DNA of 50,147 nt from an uncultured Prevotellaceae bacterium (GCA_946406435.1 CAMJKP010000020.1:1-50147); one strand, 5' to 3'. Numbered from the stretch's first letter, positions 9,136 through 18,081 are shown. The notes: generated from the sequence alone by a model not told the origin. Translations and numbers: made by a program.

Positions 9136-9162
9136 CAAAGATACATATTTTTTCTGAAATAC
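9136..9162 (-). promoter_or_regulatory. Promoter of the hexuronate-type transporter
   Basis: The complement of CAAAGATA at 9136-9143 is TATCTTTG, a good -7 box of the Bacteroidetes type. A TTG complement lies at about 9162-9164 (spacing about 18). The predicted transcript starts inside the tandem leader repeat and has a 5' UTR of about 300 nt. Confidence 0.65.
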
Positions 9163-9283
9163 AAGCAAGTATTAATAAAAAAAGAAATATTCAATCAATA
9201 AAAAATACTAAGAATAAGAAAGATTTGTCGAAGCTCTTCTGACCATAGGGAAGAAATTATTATTCAAGATAATTTTTTTATTT

Positions 9284-9450
9284 ATCAAGAATTAGAGAAT
9301 TAGCGATTCTTTTCTTTTTTGAATTTCTATAGAATTTGAGAAAAAGTCGCTTGCGCTTCTGCCAATCACGACAATTCCAAATGCTACGCTAGTAGCAGAT
9401 CTTCTCTCTTTCGCATTAATTCAAATTTCTCAAATTCTCTAATTCTTGAT
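9284..9450. mobile_element. MITE-like element, copy 1 (18-bp perfect terminal inverted repeats)
   Basis: The ends are ATCAAGAATTAGAGAATT (9284-9301) and its exact complement AATTCTCTAATTCTTGAT (9433-9450). The 167-bp interior has further inverted pairs (GAATTTGAGAAA and TTTCTCAAATTC) and the core GCTTGCGCTTCTGCC. A second copy with the same ends lies at 18309-18470. No coding capacity is seen, so this would be a non-autonomous element or a large structured repeat. Target duplications are not obvious. Confidence 0.75.
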
Positions 9451-9479
9451 TAAATTTAAAGAAAAAAGTTACCTCCCTT

Positions 9480-9588
9480 CTGCCTCCTATGTAAGTCCGT
9501 TGCAAGTCCCATGTAAGTCCCATTCACCTCCCATTCTAAGGAACGGTTTAGAAGCGAAGGAAAAGCGAAGGAGAAACGGACCAGAAGT
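9480..9588. repeat. Composite repeat with GGACTTAC units, copy 1 (reverse orientation)
   Basis: On the complement this reads TCCGTTTCTCCTTCGC, TTCGCTTCT, then ATGGGACTTACATGGGACTT and ACGGACTTACAT. The same blocks occur in the same order on the plus strand at 29899-30038. A degenerate version with ACGGACTT units lies at 36030-36092. No open frame is conserved between copies. Confidence 0.65.
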
Positions 9589-9859
9589 AAGTGAATAGTG
9601 AAAAGTGAAAAATGTAACCACAGATATTCGGGATTATAGAGATGTTAATCACGAGCGTAAGCGAAACACTTGCGTAGCTTGTTGAGCCTTGCGAAAAATC
9701 CCTTTAATCTTTGAAATCTGTGTTCGGAAAAAATTAATGTTAGAATTAACGTTATAATTTGTGTATAATTTTCAGGAAAGCCCCAAGCACCGTAAGGTGC
9801 GACTTCCGTTCCTTCCGTGTTTTTCGTGGTCAAGATAATTTTTTGAGAAAGATTTTGAC

Positions 9860-10400
9860 CAAGGGGTTTCACCTGTATGGTTTTGTGGGTATAACGAATT
9901 GATAATCAGATAATAAAGAAGGGTGAAACCCTCTATAAAAACAAGGTGTATTTTTGGAGGGGTTTCACCCTGTGTAAATAGTTGATTATCAACATGTATA
10001 AGCCGAAAAATCGCAAAGGTGAAACCCTCATGTCTAAAAACTTTTGATTTTTTTACTTTCACCACTATACCAACGCTTTTTCTGCCGTTCAAAACTTGGT
10101 GTAATACTCTTTGTAAGTAAAAAAATAAAAAGTTTTTGAGGTGTGGTATTACACCTTTGTTTGAATGAGCAAGTGTTTTGGCTGATTATCAATACGTTAA
10201 GCGTGGTGTAATACTCATGAAAGTATTACACCAATTCTGTGGATTTGGTGTAATAGTGGTGTAATACTTTCGGGGGATATTACACCAAGGATAAGATGTT
10301 GTTAGTCAAGGTTATAATACACTCAAAACGGCAAAGGTGTAATACTATGCGTTGAAAACTTTTTTCTTTTTTAATTCTGGGGGTATTACACTAGTCAAAA
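9860..10400. repeat. Palindrome array of GGTGAAACCC and GGTGTAATA motifs
   Basis: About fourteen copies of a 9-10 bp motif lie here in both orientations. From 9864 to 10027 the form is GGGTTTCACC/GGTGAAACCC. From 10098 to 10390 it is GGTGTAATA/TATTACACC. Between them TGATTATCAA-type sequences recur (about 9897, 9980, 10181). The tract from 9979 on parallels that from 10292 on, each with a GCAAAGGTG core followed by a T-rich stretch, which suggests diverged units. No ORF in this gap looks like a gene. The rest of 9591-10632 holds only repeat fragments and AT-rich sequence. Confidence 0.7.
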
Positions 10401-10610
10401 TGAATAGCAAAAAGGGCATCCTCTACAAACTTTTTGCAATACAATAAGAATTTCATCAAAAGGTAACGCTTTTACTTTATATGCAGAAGCAAAGAATGAA
10501 AGCTCAATACAACCATTATATAGAAAAAATTGTAAAGCAGACATTGCAAAATGTATTTGTTATACAACGTTTTTGTCTTAAAAAATATTAAATGTCGTCG
10601 TTGTATATGA

Positions 10611-10640
10611 TTGTTAAATCAAATAAAATAAGTACTTTTG
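10611..10640 (+). promoter_or_regulatory. Promoter upstream of the tolC-emrA-MFS operon
   Basis: TTG at 10611-10613 and TACTTTTG at 10633-10640 are spaced by 19 bp and fit the Bacteroidetes promoter. The first start codon is at 10976, so the leader would be about 330 nt. It contains the strong hairpin at 10767-10810. Confidence 0.65.
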
Positions 10641-10766
10641 TAATCGGTTAGAAGCTAATTCTGAAAAAATTTAAGAAAACAATAATTCTTTATGTATTGT
10701 ATCTGAAGGTTAAACTCACCTTCATTGATAACGAGAAAATGATATGAAAGAAGTTTTATTACATGT

Positions 10767-10810
10767 GATACCTACTTCCCCAAAAACTTATCTTTGGGGA
10801 AGTAGGTGTC
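10767..10810 (+). promoter_or_regulatory. 18-bp leader hairpin upstream of tolC-like gene
   Basis: CCTACTTCCCCAAA (10771-10784) is perfectly complementary to TTTGGGGAAGTAGG (10793-10806), and the stem extends to about 18 bp with one wobble pair. The loop is 8 nt. The run after it is CTTTCTATCC rather than U only, so this may be a weak terminator, an attenuator or an mRNA-stabilising structure in the efflux operon leader. It could also terminate a short transcript from 10640. Confidence 0.6.
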
Positions 10811-10975
10811 CTTTCTATCCTATCATTTAAATCACTTATTCCAGATTCTTTTTCATCGTGGGCTTGTCTCGCAAAAGGCACAGCCAGAGGACGTGTGTCA
10901 TTTATTTTCTCCACATAAAGATTGTATGATATCATAAGCATAAAGACATCATTCAAAAGATAACATAAAAATAAC

Positions 10976-12340
10976 ATGAAACAAAAAACAAAGGTTGTAT
11001 TATTCCTTTTATCTTTATCAACTTTTTTCAATCCACTCAAGGCTCAATCTCTCCAACAACTCTATGATTTGGCTGATCAATATAATCAGCAGATAGTAGT
11101 TAGTCAAACGGGACTTCGAGCTGCATCTGAGGCTGTTATGGCTGCAAAGAATGCCATGCTGCCAAATGTGGAACTGAGTGCCAGCGGCAGTTATATTGGA
11201 GATGCCACGTTAATGAGCCGAGGATTCTCTACAAATGGAACGACAGACGTAATTATTGCAGGAATCGGGCCTCAGAAAGTAAGGAATGGGCGTCAGGAAA
11301 CACCTCATTGGAGTAACTCTTTCACAGCACAGGTTACACAGGTGATTTATGCAGGTGGGGCTATCCGTGCAGGTATTCGCATCACAGAATTGGGAGAACA
11401 GATGGCTACACTCGATGTTGAGAAAAACCGTCAGGAAGTACGTTTTCTCATAACGGGTTACTACCTTGACCTCTACAAACTTCAAAATCAACAGATGGTT
11501 ATTGACCGTAACATCCAACTCACAGAGAAGGTAATAAAAGACATGGAGGCTCGATGTCAGCAGGGAATGGTTCTGAAGAATGACATCACGCGCTATGAGC
11601 TGCAATTAATGACATTACAACTGACAAAAGAAAAGCTAAAGGATGCACAGAGTATCATTAATTATCAGCTCTGTACTACGCTACACATGGCTGACAAAAA
11701 AGTTATTGTCGTAGATACCACAATGCTAAACCAGGAAATAGCATCGCTAAAAACTATTGCCAATGAGCATAATTGGCAGCAAATGGCTTTTGAAAACAAC
11801 ATAGGAATCAGACAGGCTAATGTCGCTATTCAGTTGGCGGAGCAAAAGATAAAGACGACAAATGCGGCATCACTACCATCATTAGCACTTATCGCCGAGG
11901 ATAATCTATTCGGCCCTTATACTAACGATCTTATTCCTGTCAATGCTAATGTCAATGCTTGGTTCGTTGGTATCGGATTAAAATACGATCTTGGAAGTAT
12001 ATGGAAGAACAAGCATACCATAAGTCATGCGCGTATTCATCATCAACAGTCGAAAGAACAGCTTGTGCTGGCACGCGAGAATGTAGAGAAAAACGTTCAG
12101 GTTGGATATGTGAATTTCCTTACGTCATTCAAGGAGGTGGAAACCCAAAGAAAACAGGTAGAGCTTGCCACGCAAAATTATGATGTGGTACAGAACCGCT
12201 ATCAAAACCAACTTGCTTTGCTTACTGATATGCTTGATGCTTCGAGCATGAAACTATCAGCCGACATGGCATTGGTCAATGCACAAATCTCATTACTTTA
12301 CAACTATTATAAACTCAAATACATCAGCAATACATTATAA
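10976..12340 (+). CDS. TolC-family outer membrane efflux protein
   Basis: This 454-residue protein has a signal peptide (MKQKTKVVLFLLSLSTFFNPLKAQ) and the two long helical hairpin repeats of TolC-type outer-membrane channels. Typical features are LQQLYDLADQYNQQIVVSQTGLRAASE, an ELSASGSY beta strand, FTAQVTQVIYAGG and the repeat VGIGLKYDLGSIWKNKHTIS. It forms the outer-membrane exit of a tripartite pump. The stop overlaps the ATG of the periplasmic adaptor gene by one base (TAATG), so the operon is translationally linked. Substrate is unknown. Confidence 0.93.
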   Translation: MKQKTKVVLFLLSLSTFFNPLKAQSLQQLYDLADQYNQQIVVSQTGLRAASEAVMAAKNAMLPNVELSASGSYIGDATLMSRGFSTNGTTDVIIAGIGPQKVRNGRQETPHWSNSFTAQVTQVIYAGGAIRAGIRITELGEQMATLDVEKNRQEVRFLITGYYLDLYKLQNQQMVIDRNIQLTEKVIKDMEARCQQGMVLKNDITRYELQLMTLQLTKEKLKDAQSIINYQLCTTLHMADKKVIVVDTTMLNQEIASLKTIANEHNWQQMAFENNIGIRQANVAIQLAEQKIKTTNAASLPSLALIAEDNLFGPYTNDLIPVNANVNAWFVGIGLKYDLGSIWKNKHTISHARIHHQQSKEQLVLARENVEKNVQVGYVNFLTSFKEVETQRKQVELATQNYDVVQNRYQNQLALLTDMLDASSMKLSADMALVNAQISLLYNYYKLKYISNTL

Positions 12341-13374
12341 TGGAAAAAAGAATCGTTTATCGTTGGACATACAACGTCATAGTTATCATCTTACTTATCA
12401 TTGGGGCCACGGTTGTTATTTTGAACTTCGCACATTTTGGAAATGTGGAGTGGACTGATAATGCTCACGTGCAACAGCATATAACACCAGTAAATGCCCG
12501 TGTCGGCGGATTTATCAAGGAAATCAGATTCAATGAGTTTCAGACCGTACACAAAGGCGATACGCTGGTTATCATTGAAGATGCAGAATTTCGTCTTGCT
12601 TTAGCTCAGGCAGAGGCAGGCTTGGCACAGACTCAGGCTGGAAGTCGCGCAACCAATACAGGCATGGAAACTACACAGAGCAATATTGATGTGACAGATG
12701 CCAACATAGAGGAATTGCGTGCTACTATGGAAAATGCACAGCGTGAAGATGCACGTTTCCAGAAACTGCTTGAACAGCAGAGTGCCACCCAGCAACAAGC
12801 CGACAACGTTCATACTGCCTACCTTACGGCTCGTGCACGTTACGAGGCTGCAAATCATCGTCGTCATTCTATGACATTGGTAAAAAGCGAGCAAGGACAT
12901 CATATACAACAGAGTCAGGCTGCTATTGACGTAGCTCGTGCACAAGTCAAACTGGCACGCTTGAACCTATCATATACCGTTATTGTTGCTACCGCTGACG
13001 GAGTGCTTGGGCGAAAGAATATCCATGAAGGGCAATTGATACAGCCTGGGAAGACAATGGTTGATATTGTTGACAGCAAGGATCTTTGGATCGTAGCTAA
13101 CTATCGTGAGACTCAATTGCCACACATAAAAGTAGGTGCAAAGGTTAAAATCAAGGCTGATGCTGTGCCTGAAATGGAATATGAAGGAGTTGTAGAACGT
13201 ATCTCAGATGCTACTGGTAGTGCCTACAGCCTTATTCCACAAGATAATGCAACAGGCAACTTCGTAAAAGTGGAACAACGTGTGCCTGTACGCATCAGCC
13301 TCGAAAGAAACAAGCCTCAGGACTTACAGAAATTACGTGCAGGGCTGAATGTTGAATGTGAAATAAGGTATTGA
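12340..13374 (+). CDS. HlyD/EmrA-family periplasmic adaptor
   Basis: This 344-residue membrane fusion protein has one N-terminal membrane helix (about residues 9-29), a lipoyl-like half (WTDNAHVQQHITPVNARVGG and its partner ATADGVLGRKNIHEGQLIQPG), a long alpha-hairpin with AQAEAGLAQTQAG-type heptads and a beta-barrel domain at the end. It should bridge the MFS pump in the inner membrane and the TolC-like channel. The DNAHV motif is characteristic of EmrA-like proteins. It is followed after one base by the MFS gene. Confidence 0.93.
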   Translation: MEKRIVYRWTYNVIVIILLIIGATVVILNFAHFGNVEWTDNAHVQQHITPVNARVGGFIKEIRFNEFQTVHKGDTLVIIEDAEFRLALAQAEAGLAQTQAGSRATNTGMETTQSNIDVTDANIEELRATMENAQREDARFQKLLEQQSATQQQADNVHTAYLTARARYEAANHRRHSMTLVKSEQGHHIQQSQAAIDVARAQVKLARLNLSYTVIVATADGVLGRKNIHEGQLIQPGKTMVDIVDSKDLWIVANYRETQLPHIKVGAKVKIKADAVPEMEYEGVVERISDATGSAYSLIPQDNATGNFVKVEQRVPVRISLERNKPQDLQKLRAGLNVECEIRY

Positions 13375-13375
13375 T

Positions 13376-14980
13376 ATGAGTCAGCATCCTACACCTCCTC
13401 CGTTTGCTATGCCCATGTTTCGCGACTTCGTACCTAAGTGGTTGCGACCATGGATATACGTCGTGCAAGCATTCTGCTTCCAACTGGCTGGTTGTGTATA
13501 TCTGGGAGCTTTGAATGAGATGGTAGGCGAACGTGCTATCATGCGCGAGGATATCACTATGTGCCTTTACAGCAACCTTGCGGGTATGGCTATTTACTTC
13601 CCCGTGCTTTTCCGTATGAAGTTCAGATTTTCCAACCGCTTGCTACTTATCACCTCTGCATTGGTGCTTGCCGTTTGTAACTGGTTTTTCACGCAGACAA
13701 CATTCCTTCCATTAATGTGGGTGTTGTGTTTCATAGCTGGTATGGCGAAGATTCAGGGTACGTTCGAGAATATGTCAAACATCCAGTTATGGATGACACC
13801 AACACGTGATATGGGAGTGTTCTTTCCATGTCTGCACATAGTACTATTGACGAGCATCGAGATACAGGCCTGGTATAGTGCTTTCTTCGGTCACACGCTG
13901 CATTGGCACGCTTACCATTGGTTTGTTATTGCTCTCATGATGTTTGTCGTTACTATTCAGCTATTCTTGACACGTCCGTGGTGTCCTATGCCACAGCGAG
14001 TACCACTCAAAGGCATAGACTGGTTGGGAGCAGCATTCTGGAGCTTATTGGGATTACAGATAGCCTACATCTTCAATTATGGTGACTGGCTCGATTGGTG
14101 GCATTCACCAACGATACGCACGCTTACAGGTACTTCGCTTATTACCCTTGGCGGTTGCCTCCATCGTATGTGGACTAAGCAACGACCTTACTACGAGCCT
14201 CGAATGTGGACTTACCGCCACCTCATGCCGATAATTCTGCTTATAGCCGTGGTAGAAGGGCTGTTAGCATCAGAGCATGTGCTTGAAGAGGTATTCTACG
14301 AAGAGGTGATGAACTACGAAATGCTCACCTCATGCGAACTGGCATTATGGTCATTGCCTGGTATCTGGGCTGGTTGCCTCGTTTCATGGCTTTGGCTAAA
14401 AGTGTGGCGATTCAATGTCTATAAGCTTATAGCTATCGGACTTCTTGCCGTGACACTCTATGCTTCTGGCTTCTACTTCCTCGTAGCCGACCATATCAAC
14501 ATAGAACTATTACGTCTGCCAATTACATTTCGCGGTTTTGGCTATGCCACTTTGAGCATCGCCTTTATGTGGAGCTTGCATGAAGTAATGACCTTCGAGC
14601 ACTTCTTCCAGTCGCTATCTGTGTTCAACTTCATGCACATGTACATTGGTGGTGTCATCGGTTCTGCGCTTTATGCCTGGGGATTGCGATATTATATGGC
14701 AGACAATATTTTGCGCTACACGGCTTATCTTGATATGCCAACATATACCTCCGCGCCTTTCGACATTGGCACATGGATGAATGGTTTCATACCATCTATG
14801 ATGGCTGTCACCATCAAGCAACTCTACGGCTGGGTACTCTATATTGCAGCCTTTCTCTCGCTTGCATTCCTGCTTTGGGATATTCCGACAGTACGTCATA
14901 CTGCACGTCGTTTCCCTACATGGCCAGTCATGGGAGCAAGATTGCTGGCACAACGTATCAAAAGAAATAAAAACGCGTAA
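13376..14980 (+). CDS. MFS-type efflux transporter, EmrB/DHA2-like (Bacteroidetes type)
   Basis: This 534-residue inner-membrane protein has about 12-14 hydrophobic segments. Its place directly after TolC and EmrA homologues points to the pump component of a tripartite efflux system. The sequence is diverged from classic EmrB: it is rich in tryptophan and histidine, and a cytosolic or periplasmic segment EHVLEEVFYEEVMNYEMLTSCE separates two halves. The starting MSQHPTPPPFAMPMF is proline-rich. Assignment as drug exporter rests on context and general MFS likeness; the substrate is not known. Confidence 0.8.
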   Translation: MSQHPTPPPFAMPMFRDFVPKWLRPWIYVVQAFCFQLAGCVYLGALNEMVGERAIMREDITMCLYSNLAGMAIYFPVLFRMKFRFSNRLLLITSALVLAVCNWFFTQTTFLPLMWVLCFIAGMAKIQGTFENMSNIQLWMTPTRDMGVFFPCLHIVLLTSIEIQAWYSAFFGHTLHWHAYHWFVIALMMFVVTIQLFLTRPWCPMPQRVPLKGIDWLGAAFWSLLGLQIAYIFNYGDWLDWWHSPTIRTLTGTSLITLGGCLHRMWTKQRPYYEPRMWTYRHLMPIILLIAVVEGLLASEHVLEEVFYEEVMNYEMLTSCELALWSLPGIWAGCLVSWLWLKVWRFNVYKLIAIGLLAVTLYASGFYFLVADHINIELLRLPITFRGFGYATLSIAFMWSLHEVMTFEHFFQSLSVFNFMHMYIGGVIGSALYAWGLRYYMADNILRYTAYLDMPTYTSAPFDIGTWMNGFIPSMMAVTIKQLYGWVLYIAAFLSLAFLLWDIPTVRHTARRFPTWPVMGARLLAQRIKRNKNA

Positions 14981-15031
14981 GGGCAGGCTACGCCCCAATA
15001 GTAGCTTCGTTTAACATAATAACAAAAAACT

Positions 15032-15340
15032 ATGACAAAGACAATTGAAATGCAAATTGACAAGAGTCGAAGCCTGATTCAAGGCTTACGCAAACACCTT
15101 AGTGAGACAGGTAGTGGTGCAACCTTGCAGGAATTGGCTGCTATGGAACAGTCCATCGCAGCTTTGGTTTCTGCTAGTGAGGAATGTGATCGTATTCGCG
15201 CTGAACTTGCTCCTAAGATGCAGCACTTGAATGTGCTTCTTGACAAGGTTAGAACCGATTACGTTGAACACAAGTTAATCATCAAGAACAACTATCCAAA
15301 AGAACGTTGGATAGTATACGGTTTGCTTGACAAGCGGTAA
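15032..15340 (+). CDS. Small helical hypothetical protein
   Basis: This protein of 102 residues is predicted to be almost all helix, with coiled-coil-like heptads (MQIDKSRSLIQGLRKHLSE, LAAMEQSIAALVSASEECDRIRAEL). It ends with the conserved-looking NNYPKERWIVYGLLDKR. It has no signal peptide or membrane segment. It lies 51 bp after the MFS gene and is followed by a strong terminator, so it may be the last gene of the efflux operon or have its own unit. I do not recognise a family; a structural or adaptor role is only a guess. Confidence 0.72.
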   Translation: MTKTIEMQIDKSRSLIQGLRKHLSETGSGATLQELAAMEQSIAALVSASEECDRIRAELAPKMQHLNVLLDKVRTDYVEHKLIIKNNYPKERWIVYGLLDKR

Positions 15341-15347
15341 TTTCACA

Positions 15348-15406
15348 TCCCACATCTCCTATAAATTCTAGCGAATTAACTGGAGGTGTGGGATTCTGGT
15401 TTTTTA
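15348..15406 (+). terminator. Rho-independent terminator after the efflux operon
   Basis: TCCCACATCTCC (15348-15359) pairs with GGAGGTGTGGGA (15382-15393) with one wobble. A GGTTTTTT run follows (15398-15405). It sits 8 bp after the stop of the small helical protein, and murF-alr converges from the other side. Confidence 0.8.
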
Positions 15407-15432
15407 TTGGTAATATTACTATTTTAATCTCG

Positions 15433-18081
15433 TTAGTCTTGGAAATACACTCGCTTTACTCGGTTGCTGATGCCTGTCAGTACCTCGTAAGGGATAGTGT
15501 CGAGGGTATCGGACAATACGGTTACGGGGAGGTGGTCGCCGAAGATCTCCACGCTATCACCCTCCTGACATGGGATGTCGGTCACGTCTATCATACAGAC
15601 ATCCATGCAGATGTTACCGACATATTCCGCTTTCTTGCCGTTTACGAGACAATAGCAATGGCGATTGCCGAGATGACGGTTGAGACCGTCAGCATATCCG
15701 ATAGGTATAGCAGCAATGATGCTATCCTTCTCGAGAATGGTGCGACGGCTGTAACCGATACTCTCTCCTGCTGGTACCTTGCGAATCTGCAGAATGGTGG
15801 TCTTCAATGTGCTGACATTAGACAATACCTCGTTGTTTCGGGGGTTTATGCCATAGAGACCGAGACCTAAACGACACATATCCATCTGACGCTCAGGGAA
15901 ATGCTCTATGCCTGCCGTGTTGCAGATATGACGGAGAATCTTATGCTCAAAAGCATCCTGTAGAGCCTTGCTTCCCTTTTGGTAGAGATCAAACTGATAG
16001 TCGGAGAACTCATCGAAGTTGTCTCCGTCAGAACCTACGAAATGTGAGAATACAGAGCGCGGAATAAGCGCATTCTGATTGTTCAGATACTCTATGAGCT
16101 TTGGCATATCGTCGATAGGGTGGAAGCCCAGACGATGCATACCAGTATCAAGTTTGATATGTATAGGATATCCTGTGATACCCTCTTTCCTTGCTGCATG
16201 ACGAAGCGCATCGAGAAGACGGAAGGAATATACCTCTGGCTCAAGTTCATAGTCGAACATGGTCTTGAATGCCGTCATCTCAGGATTCATAATCATGATG
16301 TTTGCTGTGATGCCAGCCCTTCTCAGCTCAACGCCCTCATCGGCAACGGCAACAGCAAGATAGTCAACACGATGATCCTGGAGTGTCTTTGCTATTTCCA
16401 CAGCTCCGGCACCATAGCCGTCAGCCTTAATCATGCAGACGAGCTTTGTCTCTGGCTTCATGAAAGAGCGATAGTGGTTGAGGTTGTCCACAAGTGCGTT
16501 GAGATTAACCTCAAGCGTGGTTTCGTGAACCTTCTCTACAAGCAGGTCGGTGATACGGTCAAAGCCGAAACTACGTGCGCCCTTGATGAGGATAACCTCA
16601 TCGTGAAGTGATGAGAACTCCGAACTTGCAATAAACTCTTCGGTTGTCTTGAAGAAGGATTTCTCTTCTGTCTTTATTACGTCGGCACAGTTTTTCAAAG
16701 CCTTGCCTATGCCAATGAATTTCTCCACTCCACGGCTTGCAACAAGTTCTGATACCTCTTTGTATAGCTCTGCATCATTCACCCCCGACTGGTATATGTC
16801 GCTGAGAATCAGCGTGCGCTTACGGCCTTTATGGTCAGGGCGGCGTTGCATGAAGTCAAGGGCGATGTCGAGAGATGCAAGGTCGGAGTTATAGGAGTCG
16901 TTGATAAGCGTACAGCCTCTTTGTCCGTCCTTCACCTCAAGTCGCATGGCAACAGGCTCAAGGGTAAGCATACGCTCCTCAAGCTGCTCTGGAGTTATTC
17001 CAAGATGAAGAGCCACAACAGCTGCAGCTATTGAGTCCTCAACAAAAGCCTCGCTGATGAATGGGATGGTGAAAGAAGAATTACAACCCCTTTCCTGCCC
17101 TTCGGGCATCCTTTGGCTTTCCCTTCGGCCGCCGACCTCTTCGACGTTCCCCGTAAGGGGCAAGGAGGAAGTTACATTTGTTTCGCTTAGAGGCGCGTGA
17201 TTTGCTCCCCCTTCCCCATTCACGGGGGAAGGGGCGGGGTTAGGGGCGGGGTTAGGGGTTGTATATGTATAATATATCTTGGTCTCATTCTCTTCCTGCT
17301 CTACCTTATTAATATAAAATGCAGCTGAGGAATCTGTGAACGACCAGCCAAGTTTCTTGCCCTTGAAATCACATTTCCTAAGTTCACGGAAAACGATGTC
17401 GTTATCCTGAGGATATACCAATACGTCACAGTCGTTGAAAAGCAGGAATTTCTCATGGCATTTCTCTTCGAGAGTGTGGAAATTCTCCTGATGAGCCTGT
17501 CCCAGCGTGGTGAATACGCCGATGGTAGGCTGTATGATATCCGCAAGGCGCTGCATCTCGCCCATCTGGCTTATTCCGGCCTCGAAGATACCCACGGCAC
17601 TTCTCTCATGCAGTTTCCATACAGAGAGAGGCACACCAATCTGAGAGTTGTAAGAGCGAGGAGAACGGGTGACGTGCATAGAAGGCATAAGCAACTGGTA
17701 AAGCCATTCCTTAACAACTGTCTTGCCATTGCTGCCCGTGATACCTACGATAGGAATATCAAACTCGTCACGATGACGCTCTGCAAGTCTCTGGAGGGCT
17801 GCGAGGGTAGAGGGAACGACAAGGAAATTGGTATCTTCCCACTCCTTGTTTGTAGGGATAGGGTAGGTGTTGCTTACACAGAAGTTCCTCACACCCCTGT
17901 GGTGCAGGTCATCTATATAGTTGTGTCCATCATTACGCTCTGATTGGAGGGCGAAGAAAAGAGTCTCTTCCGGAAAAGACAAAGAACGGCTATCTGTAAG
18001 CAGGAAAGCGATGTTGCTATCCTTCTCACCATAGCGACGCGCGCCTAAAAGCGTGGTGATTTTCTCTATACTATATACCAT
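15433..18081 (-). CDS. murF-alr: Bifunctional MurF ligase / alanine racemase with in-frame palindromic element
   Basis: This 882-residue fusion makes two steps of peptidoglycan precursor synthesis: MurF adds D-Ala-D-Ala to UDP-MurNAc-tripeptide and Alr makes D-alanine. The fusion is known in Bacteroidetes. The MurF part has the ATP loop GITGSNGKTVVKEW (about residues 111-124). The Alr part has the PLP site CMIKADGYGAG (lysine near residue 551) and the C-terminal SIGYSRR and NICMDVCMIDVT motifs. I chose ATG 18079-18081 (MVYSIEKI). Residues about 274-333 are encoded by a family B palindrome in frame, inserted between strands of the MurF central domain; this stretch is Pro/Gly/Asn-rich and unlike the rest. 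Confidence 0.95.
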   Translation of the reverse strand: MVYSIEKITTLLGARRYGEKDSNIAFLLTDSRSLSFPEETLFFALQSERNDGHNYIDDLHHRGVRNFCVSNTYPIPTNKEWEDTNFLVVPSTLAALQRLAERHRDEFDIPIVGITGSNGKTVVKEWLYQLLMPSMHVTRSPRSYNSQIGVPLSVWKLHERSAVGIFEAGISQMGEMQRLADIIQPTIGVFTTLGQAHQENFHTLEEKCHEKFLLFNDCDVLVYPQDNDIVFRELRKCDFKGKKLGWSFTDSSAAFYINKVEQEENETKIYYTYTTPNPAPNPAPSPVNGEGGANHAPLSETNVTSSLPLTGNVEEVGGRRESQRMPEGQERGCNSSFTIPFISEAFVEDSIAAAVVALHLGITPEQLEERMLTLEPVAMRLEVKDGQRGCTLINDSYNSDLASLDIALDFMQRRPDHKGRKRTLILSDIYQSGVNDAELYKEVSELVASRGVEKFIGIGKALKNCADVIKTEEKSFFKTTEEFIASSEFSSLHDEVILIKGARSFGFDRITDLLVEKVHETTLEVNLNALVDNLNHYRSFMKPETKLVCMIKADGYGAGAVEIAKTLQDHRVDYLAVAVADEGVELRRAGITANIMIMNPEMTAFKTMFDYELEPEVYSFRLLDALRHAARKEGITGYPIHIKLDTGMHRLGFHPIDDMPKLIEYLNNQNALIPRSVFSHFVGSDGDNFDEFSDYQFDLYQKGSKALQDAFEHKILRHICNTAGIEHFPERQMDMCRLGLGLYGINPRNNEVLSNVSTLKTTILQIRKVPAGESIGYSRRTILEKDSIIAAIPIGYADGLNRHLGNRHCYCLVNGKKAEYVGNICMDVCMIDVTDIPCQEGDSVEIFGDHLPVTVLSDTLDTIPYEVLTGISNRVKRVYFQD
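17085..17260. repeat. Palindromic element family B inside murF-alr
   Basis: The left part starts AACCCCTTTCCTGCCCTTCGG (17085) and the right part ends GCGGGGTTAGGGGTT (17260), with CCCCGTAAGGGGCAAGGAGG and CCCCATTCACGGGGGAAGGG as inner arms. The centre carries GTTACATTT and TTAGAGGCGCGTGATT, also seen in the copy at 22324-22466. The gene stays open through it and it encodes peptides such as NPAPSPVNGEGGANHAPL. An extra 37-bp part (TTTGGCTTTCCCTTCGGCC) is absent from the other copies. Confidence 0.85.

Noticed and set aside
9860..10400. Replication origin with DnaA boxes (TTATCAACA-like sites and AT-rich stretches)
   Set aside because: Only one site comes within one mismatch of TTATCCACA, there is no dnaA or dnaN near, and the dominant motifs are GGTGTAATA and GGTGAAACCC.
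15388..15870. Open frame of 160 codons on the plus strand, and others at 16120-16611 and 17455-17943
   Set aside because: They lie antisense to murF-alr and have no features of real proteins.
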